A DNA stretch of 34,564 nt. Source: a virus. Positions within the stretch are counted from its first letter, which is position 1, and every line of letters starts with the position of its first letter. The notes beneath the pieces are model-generated. The model saw only the letters and a program-made list of their open reading frames with translations. It made no database searches and had not been told where the DNA came from. The DNA is taken from positions 1 through 34,564 of the IMG/VR virus record IMGVR_UViG_3300025085_000088. One strand, written 5' to 3'. Positions 28,554 to 34,564 of the stretch are shown here, piece by piece. A program made the translations under genes and the position numbers.

Positions 28554-31040
28554 CTAGCCTCTCCTCAACATGGCTTGCCGTTGCACTTCAATGCGCTCAC
28601 GGTTCACGTCGTTTCTATTTCCAGCAATTTCCTCTTGGCTCTCAATACGCGCGGCGTCTGTCGCCGCTTGCTGCTGCATTTTCGCTGCGTTCATCATAAC
28701 GTCCGCCTCGTCCATCTGAGACTTACGCTGCTCTGATTGCTGCTTGAGCGCAAGCTCCTGCATACGGATTTGCACCAATGGATCTGACATCGGGTCCTGA
28801 CCCTGCGGTGTAATCTCCGCAAGTGTCTGCTGCATGATTTGCATTTCCTGCAAGGCAACTAACTTTTCTACCTCGGCAGGGTTTTGCATCTCTTGCTGCA
28901 CTTCCATGATCTTCTGTTGCGCTGCTTGCGGATCTACCGCACCCATCTGAGCGTTTAGCTGCACCTGACTAATCAAACCCTGAATCTCAGCCATAACCAA
29001 CTGACGTGCCTTCATAGCAATGTGCTCCTGCAAGTGAGCATAAAACGTACCCATAACCTGCGGTGAAGTCGTAACCAAAGGCGTCTTCATGAACATGACG
29101 TGGATCTTAATGTGCGCGTCGTGGTCCTGATCAGGGAACGCTTGCAACAATGATCCCATCAAACCTTTGGCATTCTCCAAGGCAGGATCTGTTGGCTGTG
29201 GCTGTGGCGGCGGTGGGAGAATCTCGTCAATGTTCTGAACCTCAAGGGCCTGATACATCCGTCGATACGCCGCATGCAAGTTGTGCATCTGGGGATTGGA
29301 CTGTGCTAACTGCAACTGAGTTTGAGCTAACGTCACCCTTTGTGCCATGGAGAATATGTTTGGATCGCTAACGGGAATGATATCCACACGCGCATCAAAG
29401 TCTTCAGCCTTGATCGTCTGCTCCGCACCCGCAACCTGATATGGATACTCAGGCGGTAGGTTCTCAGCAATGATCCGAGCTAGAATACGAAACTCTGTTT
29501 TCTGTGCGTAATGTAACCGCTTGTGAATAGCAGACATCACCTTCATGCCACGTTCCAACATCGCCATGGTTGTACCCACAGGCGTCTCTTGGTTCATGTT
29601 GCTAACCTGCTGGTCAGCCAATGACACAAAGCGTCTGCCACCCTCGATCAACGCACCAAGCAATTGTGCTAGTGTAGCCGACGGCTCCTTATATGGCAGC
29701 GGTATAATCGAGTCTCTGATGTTTCCACCAGGTGCATCAATGTCTCTCCACTCACCTGGCTGCAACGGCTCGTCGTCATTCCGTACTCGAACGCCACGCG
29801 CCTTGAAACCCGCTGGCAAGTTCGCCAACGTACCTGCATCAATCAACTGACGCAGAATGCTGGTCGCCGCACGACCCAATCCACCAATCATGTGGATCAA
29901 ACCAAAACCATAAAAACCAAGACCAGGCATAAACCTGTAGTGCACAAAGTATTGCTGCTTCTTAGCTAGTTCGCTGCCCTCTTCAAAGTTTCGACGAATA
30001 CCAAGGATCTCTCCTGATGCCTCGTCAATCGTTACGATATACGGAAGCTGGATACCCGTAGGCTCTCCGTCAGGAGACATGTCCTCGAAACCCTCGATGT
30101 CCAAGTCCACATGCATTTCCAAGATCGTATATACGTCATCCGCATACGTCTTGCTCGTGCCTTGTAACTCATCAACCTTCTGACGAACCTCGTCTGGACC
30201 CTGATCACTCGTAAGCAACTCCACGTCACGGTAGAAACCCGCGACCTGCATCTTGCGAACCTGATTGTAATCCATCCGTAGAACATGCGTAACCCGAGGG
30301 GCTGTCTGCAAATCACTTGAGTGGTATGGCACAACCAAGTCTTGAGCAGGAACAAACTTAGACACAGGCCGCTGTTTAGCCTCGTCGTAGTAAACTTTCT
30401 TAAATGTAGAACCTGATAGGGGTAAATAGAACAGCAACTGATCCATATCTGGGTCGAACTCTTCCATCACTTCCATGATTTGGTAGTTCATAAAATTCTT
30501 TACGCGCTGGGCTTGAGCCTCTCGCGCTTGATCCTGTAATCCAAGGATCTGTGTTTGTACTGGGCCACCCGCTGGCAAGAGTTCCTTATACGCTTGCGCT
30601 TGGAACTGTGTGACGCTCTCAGCTATCAAGGGGTGTGTTACCCCACTGGCACCCTGAAACGGCTCTGTACGGTCCTCATATTTAATCCCAAGCTGGTCTA
30701 GCCCCTTGGTGTAACCCTCTTCCCACTCGGAACGCGATTCTTGATCTTCTTCGTATGCCGCTCGTAACTCGCTCGACAACTCACCAAGATACCCTTCGTC
30801 CAGAAACTCCGCCAAGTTTGCGTTGTGCTCCATCGGAGCTTCCGCCTCTGCTTGTTGGATCATGTCCGCCAAAGCCTGTACTACAGCCGTGCCGTCTTCT
30901 TGAGGGATAACTTCTGCGCCCCCTGCAAAGTCTTCCACTTCTGGAACAGATACATCAACAGCGGGTAGGTTTTCATCCATCCCGCCTTGCATTTGTCCCC
31001 CGTCTACTAACGTGCCCATCGGGCGGGGTGGAATAGCCAT
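28554..31040 (-). CDS. Portal protein (P22/podovirus type), 828 aa
   Basis: The long portal ring subunit through which DNA enters and leaves. The start is acidic and Pro-rich (to about residue 80). Residues ~85-350 carry the typical portal core: FLDEGYLGELSSELRAAYEE, GVTHPLIAESVTQFQAQAYK, then VKNFMNYQIMEVMEEFDPDM, LPLSGSTFKKVYYDE and FVPAQDLVVPYHS, a set that matches the P22-like podovirus portal family. The central region contains FVHYRFMPGLGFYGFGLIHM, the wing/crown linker, and QQVSNMNQETPVGTTMAMLE. The C-terminal third is Gln/Met/Ala-rich, a barrel-like helical section. TerL lies directly upstream, overlapping by TGATG. Length and context are right for a portal. Confidence 0.94.
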   Translation of the reverse strand: MAIPPRPMGTLVDGGQMQGGMDENLPAVDVSVPEVEDFAGGAEVIPQEDGTAVVQALADMIQQAEAEAPMEHNANLAEFLDEGYLGELSSELRAAYEEDQESRSEWEEGYTKGLDQLGIKYEDRTEPFQGASGVTHPLIAESVTQFQAQAYKELLPAGGPVQTQILGLQDQAREAQAQRVKNFMNYQIMEVMEEFDPDMDQLLFYLPLSGSTFKKVYYDEAKQRPVSKFVPAQDLVVPYHSSDLQTAPRVTHVLRMDYNQVRKMQVAGFYRDVELLTSDQGPDEVRQKVDELQGTSKTYADDVYTILEMHVDLDIEGFEDMSPDGEPTGIQLPYIVTIDEASGEILGIRRNFEEGSELAKKQQYFVHYRFMPGLGFYGFGLIHMIGGLGRAATSILRQLIDAGTLANLPAGFKARGVRVRNDDEPLQPGEWRDIDAPGGNIRDSIIPLPYKEPSATLAQLLGALIEGGRRFVSLADQQVSNMNQETPVGTTMAMLERGMKVMSAIHKRLHYAQKTEFRILARIIAENLPPEYPYQVAGAEQTIKAEDFDARVDIIPVSDPNIFSMAQRVTLAQTQLQLAQSNPQMHNLHAAYRRMYQALEVQNIDEILPPPPQPQPTDPALENAKGLMGSLLQAFPDQDHDAHIKIHVMFMKTPLVTTSPQVMGTFYAHLQEHIAMKARQLVMAEIQGLISQVQLNAQMGAVDPQAAQQKIMEVQQEMQNPAEVEKLVALQEMQIMQQTLAEITPQGQDPMSDPLVQIRMQELALKQQSEQRKSQMDEADVMMNAAKMQQQAATDAARIESQEEIAGNRNDVNRERIEVQRQAMLRRG

Positions 31041-32503
31041 CAGTAATACTCCCGTCTAGTGGGAACAAAATCGTCCCCGACGTTCTCGTTTTCCAAAGCT
31101 ATAAAGCCTCCTTGGCGAAAACGCATCAATGCTAGTGTCATACTATCACAAAAATCGTCATAGTCACCATTAGGAAATGAAACAACTTCTTCAATCACTT
31201 CATCCGCGAATTTCTTGTCCGTTGGTGCCCACACTACCTCCGCTTCAAATAGCGGTGCTACCATGTGCATCCTCGTTATTTTATCCCGCCCTTTACCAGG
31301 CGAGAAGCCCAATGCAGGAATACCGCGCAGCCGCAACTCGTCAATGAGTGGTGTACCCGTCGCTTTCGCTTCGACCAACACCATGTCTGGCTCCCAGTAT
31401 TCGTGTTCTTCATACGCTATCTCCTTGAGTTCAGGGAAGTTCCAACGCCCTCGTCGAGCGTCCATCAAGATAATATTGTCCGCGCCGCCCTCTTCTGGCT
31501 CGAAGATGCCCCACGTTGTGATAGCTGAATAGTCCGCCGTCTCCTTTTTCGAGAACGCGGTGTCGTATGCTTGAAGAATGTATTTAACTGGAGGGATCTT
31601 ATCCTCTTCCCACGCTTGCCACCAGTCCCGTTTGATGATCGCACTCTCGGATGAGGTGGGCTGCTGTTGCCACTGCGCGTTCCATTTGCCAACAGGCAGT
31701 GACGCCTTAATGGACAAAAGCGCGTCCTTGTCCCAAAACTCAGGCCATAACGGCTTATCCGAAGGCATGATCGCAGGAAACTCCACAACCTCCCACTGAT
31801 CCGCCATGACATCCCCGCCTTGGTTCGCAATCAATCGGCCCGTCAAATCCTTCTTACCCCAACGGGTCATAACAAGAATAATCGCACCACCTGGCTGCAA
31901 ACGCTGTCGAGGACCTGATGTGTACCACTCATACGCGTGGTCAAACGCCGTCTCGCTTAACGCATCCTGTTCCGAATGAGGGTCGTCAATGATAAACAAG
32001 TCCGCACCACGCCCCGTAACAGCCGCTCCAACACCCGCAGCAAAGTATTCACCGCCTCGGTCAGTCTGCCATTTACCCGCACCTTTGTTGTCCTCCTTCA
32101 AATTCGTATCAGGAAACACTTCCTTGTACGCAGGATCGTCAATCAAATCCCGCACCTTACGTCCAAACCGTACCGCAAGCTCCGTATTGTGTGTAGCTTG
32201 AATAATCTTGAGCTTTGGATTGCGCCCCAAAAACCACGCTGGCATTAGGAACGATGCAAACTCAGATTTGGAGTGTCGAGGCGGCATGTTAATAATCAAC
32301 CGCTTGAGTTCCCCTCGAGCTACACGCTCCAGCTTCTCAGCAATAATCCTGTGATGCCGACCCTCAATAAAGTTTTCATACACATGATGAGCAAAGGGCA
32401 TGAAGTAATTCTGGGCTTCCTCTCTGAGGTCCAGCTTTTTCTTCGCTTCCGTTAGCGCAAGGATCTCCTTTAATGCTTCCTCTGGAAGTGCCTGTAAGTT
32501 CAT
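31040..32503 (-). CDS. terL: Terminase large subunit
   Basis: DNA packaging motor with ATPase and nuclease domains. Walker A is the MPPRHSKS segment at residues 73-80. Walker B is LFIIDDPH (169-176) with catalytic acid at D173-D174. The coupling motif is TRW (213-215). The nuclease domain shows QAYDTAFSKKETADYS with D314, LVEAKATG with E378, and the final acidic group in GDYDDFCDS (about 447-453). The 487-residue length is usual. It is upstream of and coupled to the portal gene. No small terminase is visible in the window; it may lie further upstream beyond the right edge. Confidence 0.96.
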   Translation of the reverse strand: MNLQALPEEALKEILALTEAKKKLDLREEAQNYFMPFAHHVYENFIEGRHHRIIAEKLERVARGELKRLIINMPPRHSKSEFASFLMPAWFLGRNPKLKIIQATHNTELAVRFGRKVRDLIDDPAYKEVFPDTNLKEDNKGAGKWQTDRGGEYFAAGVGAAVTGRGADLFIIDDPHSEQDALSETAFDHAYEWYTSGPRQRLQPGGAIILVMTRWGKKDLTGRLIANQGGDVMADQWEVVEFPAIMPSDKPLWPEFWDKDALLSIKASLPVGKWNAQWQQQPTSSESAIIKRDWWQAWEEDKIPPVKYILQAYDTAFSKKETADYSAITTWGIFEPEEGGADNIILMDARRGRWNFPELKEIAYEEHEYWEPDMVLVEAKATGTPLIDELRLRGIPALGFSPGKGRDKITRMHMVAPLFEAEVVWAPTDKKFADEVIEEVVSFPNGDYDDFCDSMTLALMRFRQGGFIALENENVGDDFVPTRREYY

Positions 32504-34564
32504 TATCTAAACCTATATGCCTTTGCCGTCGCCGCTGGAGATGGTGTGCGTGGACGATAGTAAGCCCCACCCGTTGGACGCATTCTGCCAACTTTCGGTG
32601 TGTCGTCACCAACCTTCTGACAACGCCACTCGCCGTTGATCTGAACCGCCTCAAACCCTTCTGGGCATTCAAACGGTGCTTCCTCTGCGGTATCGTCGTC
32701 GTCATCGTCGTCACCCGTGGGTGCGCCAACTTCAACCTCGACCTCTTCCTCTTGAGCAGGGCCACCTGGTCCACTCGGATCATCCGCTGGCGGCTCATCC
32801 ACCTCAACCACAACATCTTCTTCTCTTTCCTCGGGCACATCAACCGTACCACGAATGTCAGATGACGGGGTGGTCGTCACCGTAGTGCGACGAGTATCCG
32901 TTGTGGAATCGGTAGGCACTTCAACAACCGTGTCAGGTGCCACTGTAGTTACATCTCTCGATGCCAACGTACCCTCGAGAATATCACCTTCAACCTCTGG
33001 CTCAACATCAACACTGACCTCTTGGTCTGGGCCAAGCACATCGCCGTCAAATACAAACTCCGTAGCTTCAGCCGCTCCTTGCTGTCCCGCAGCCAAGGCC
33101 GTGCCTCCCGCCGCAGGTGCCGCCACGTCAACCGTAGCCGCAACATCAACCTCGGTGCTCGGTCCAGTGGCCTCAGATTGCTCAATACCCATGGCACTCT
33201 CTGCAATGTTCGCCACATCCTGCATCGACAGGTTATTGTCTTCAGCCACTTTACGCGCCGTTTCAGCCGATAATGCGCCCGTTTGGGCCACTTCTAGGCC
33301 AATTATGCCCTCTGGAGTGGTGTTCTGCTGTGCCGCCGCAACCGCTGCATCTAACGATCCAATACCCGCAGGAAGGTCCGTAGGCTGGTTAATACGGCTA
33401 ATATCCACGTCAGATAACGATGGAGCCGCTGGTTGAGGTGCAATCGCAGGGGTTAAATCCACGTTCGGTAGCGTTTCCATGCCCGATGGCTGCTGAAGTT
33501 GGTTGATTGTACCCACATCAACGTCTGGAAGCGTACGACCCATGGCCTCTTCCGCCGCAGCTTGGTTGTCTGACGCAATCTGATTGACAATTTTAGACGA
33601 TACTTCCGCACGACTGTCGCCCACATTCACATCTGCGCCCTCATTTTGAGCCGCTTCGATCAATGCAATGCTTGCAGGACCCTGTGACGCCTGATCCGCC
33701 GTCGTATTCGTGTCCGTCGTGATAATATCTATCTCATTTTGCAAGATTTCCGCCGCCGTCAGCCCCTCTGGAGCCTGTGACATCACTTCAGGTGGCGTTG
33801 GCTGCGTTTGTTCTACTGTCGGTTGTGCATCCACGTTAGATGGCGCAGGTAACTGCGCTACAGTGCCCGTATCAGGCCGTCGGAACGCGCCTCCCGTGCC
33901 CAAAGCCTCGATACCAGAAGGCGGACCTTGGTTCGGAGCCTGTGGTTGCGCGGGTGCAGGAGCCTGAACCACCACATCCGTACCAGGAATGTTGATTACA
34001 CTAGGCATTTGTTCTGCACTTGGGGCTACAGGCTGCGTAGGTTGTACGTTAGTTGCAACATTTCTGCCCATCGCCGCGTCAGCGTCCGCCTGAGTAGACG
34101 GAACAAGCGACTGACCACTAATAACCGACGCTGCGGGGGCCTGTGGTTGCGCTGGACCGCTGGTATCTACGTTTGGACCGCCTCCAAGAGCGTTTCTTGC
34201 CGCTCGACCCGCTTCAACCGTACCTGCGGACGTTGTTCCGCCAGCTAAACCCTCTACAAAATCAGATCCAGACTGTGCAAAGGTGCCAGTATCAAGACCC
34301 GCCGACTGTTGTGCCAAGTTTCCTGAGATACCTTCCGCCGATTCTGTGCTTCCTTCAACACCAGCCGACGTGCCGACGCGTCCAAACGCGCCAAACGGGT
34401 TAGTAACTCCCGCTCCACCCGCAAGTTTACCCAGTACCAAATCTGTACCACCCGCAATCGGCCCCGTCGTAGTTAGAATCTGGTCCGTTGCGCGGTCCTT
34501 CAATATACGTTCCGCGTTTTCTTCGCCAAATTGATCCGCAACAGCCTGATACTGATCTGTTTCT
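32503..34564 (-). CDS. Large Ala/Gln/Pro/Asp-rich protein upstream of terminase, 5'-truncated
   Basis: The reading frame has no stop up to the window edge, so the gene starts beyond it; the first in-frame TTG at 34503 is not a reliable start, since the preceding 20 codons (ETDQYQAVADQFGEENAERI) read as a continuing helix. The visible ~687 residues are low-complexity, rich in Ala, Gln, Pro, Thr and Asp/Glu, with V-D-V/I repeats (residues ~250-500). An acidic run of aspartates precedes ECPEGFEAVQINGEWRCQ, which is a small Cys-bounded module with a conserved-looking W-R-C-Q end, and the C-terminus is basic (RPRTPSPAATAKAYRFR). Function unknown; a large disordered virion or packaging protein is likely. 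Confidence 0.88.
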   Translation of the reverse strand, partial: ETDQYQAVADQFGEENAERILKDRATDQILTTTGPIAGGTDLVLGKLAGGAGVTNPFGAFGRVGTSAGVEGSTESAEGISGNLAQQSAGLDTGTFAQSGSDFVEGLAGGTTSAGTVEAGRAARNALGGGPNVDTSGPAQPQAPAASVISGQSLVPSTQADADAAMGRNVATNVQPTQPVAPSAEQMPSVINIPGTDVVVQAPAPAQPQAPNQGPPSGIEALGTGGAFRRPDTGTVAQLPAPSNVDAQPTVEQTQPTPPEVMSQAPEGLTAAEILQNEIDIITTDTNTTADQASQGPASIALIEAAQNEGADVNVGDSRAEVSSKIVNQIASDNQAAAEEAMGRTLPDVDVGTINQLQQPSGMETLPNVDLTPAIAPQPAAPSLSDVDISRINQPTDLPAGIGSLDAAVAAAQQNTTPEGIIGLEVAQTGALSAETARKVAEDNNLSMQDVANIAESAMGIEQSEATGPSTEVDVAATVDVAAPAAGGTALAAGQQGAAEATEFVFDGDVLGPDQEVSVDVEPEVEGDILEGTLASRDVTTVAPDTVVEVPTDSTTDTRRTTVTTTPSSDIRGTVDVPEEREEDVVVEVDEPPADDPSGPGGPAQEEEVEVEVGAPTGDDDDDDDTAEEAPFECPEGFEAVQINGEWRCQKVGDDTPKVGRMRPTGGAYYRPRTPSPAATAKAYRFR

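Noticed and set aside
32855-33436. Rightward open frame (193 codons) opposite the gene upstream of terminase
   Set aside because: Low-complexity Ser/Val/Ala translation that is the antisense of GC-biased codons; nothing independent supports it.
34501-34503. TTG as the true start of the gene upstream of terminase
   Set aside because: The frame stays open for all 20 codons up to the window edge and reads as ordinary helical protein, so the start is probably outside.

Overview
The window is a stretch of a tailed double-stranded DNA phage genome, most likely short-tailed (podovirus-like) and from a marine or other aquatic source. This rests on a family A DNA polymerase end, a large terminase, a P22/podovirus-type portal, a HK97-type capsid gene, SU10/P22-type neck adaptors, a GH19 endolysin, a 3-TM holin and large internal-type virion proteins. 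Many small proteins (the Lys/Cys-rich miniproteins, the GG-x-V motifs, the tail fibre with repeated E-x-M-R-I and V-G-I-G phrases) look like those I know from phages of marine Alphaproteobacteria (roseobacter, SAR116 and SAR11 hosts). The host is an inference. There are no rRNA, tRNA, IS, CRISPR or integrase genes that I can see.

Layout. The left edge (1-503) carries the end of a rightward replication operon: the C-terminus of DNA polymerase and a 66-residue protein translationally coupled to it. Everything else, 500-34564, is one leftward late region, so it is read from right to left: an Ala/Pro/Asp-rich protein cut by the window edge (34564-32503), large terminase, portal, a run of small proteins (28.6-26.9 kb), a lysis cassette (two holin-like proteins, a spanin-like protein and a GH19 endolysin, 26.9-25.3 kb), a Cys-rich protein, a GroES-like co-chaperonin, a scaffold-like protein, two head proteins and the major capsid protein. 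A strong intrinsic terminator (21288-21269) follows the capsid gene. Next come three probable decoration or head proteins, a cluster of very basic miniproteins (20.1-18.3 kb), two neck adaptors, several small structural proteins, a 22-residue-repeat protein, the tail fibre, the beta-rich tail hub or stabiliser, and finally four large Ala/Gly/Pro-rich or helical proteins (8.8-0.5 kb) that fit the place of internal ejection proteins.

Coding density is extreme. Most neighbours overlap by ATGA or TAATG-type junctions, and no gene-free stretch exceeds about 160 bases; the longest is 21182-21340, which holds the terminator. Three small coupled genes of 40, 43 and 57 codons fill apparent gaps. The replication and late operons converge with overlapping stop codons at 500-503. 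The genes together cover packaging (terminase, portal), capsid assembly (scaffold, capsid, GroES-like helper), neck and tail completion (adaptors, hub, fibre), DNA delivery (large terminal proteins) and lysis.

The most unusual material is the cluster of basic miniproteins sharing GG-x-V motifs, a 22-residue repeat array with single copies of its motif at the ends of two other proteins, NPFxxAP motifs bracketing both ends of the 1425-residue protein, and a phage-borne GroES next to the scaffold gene.
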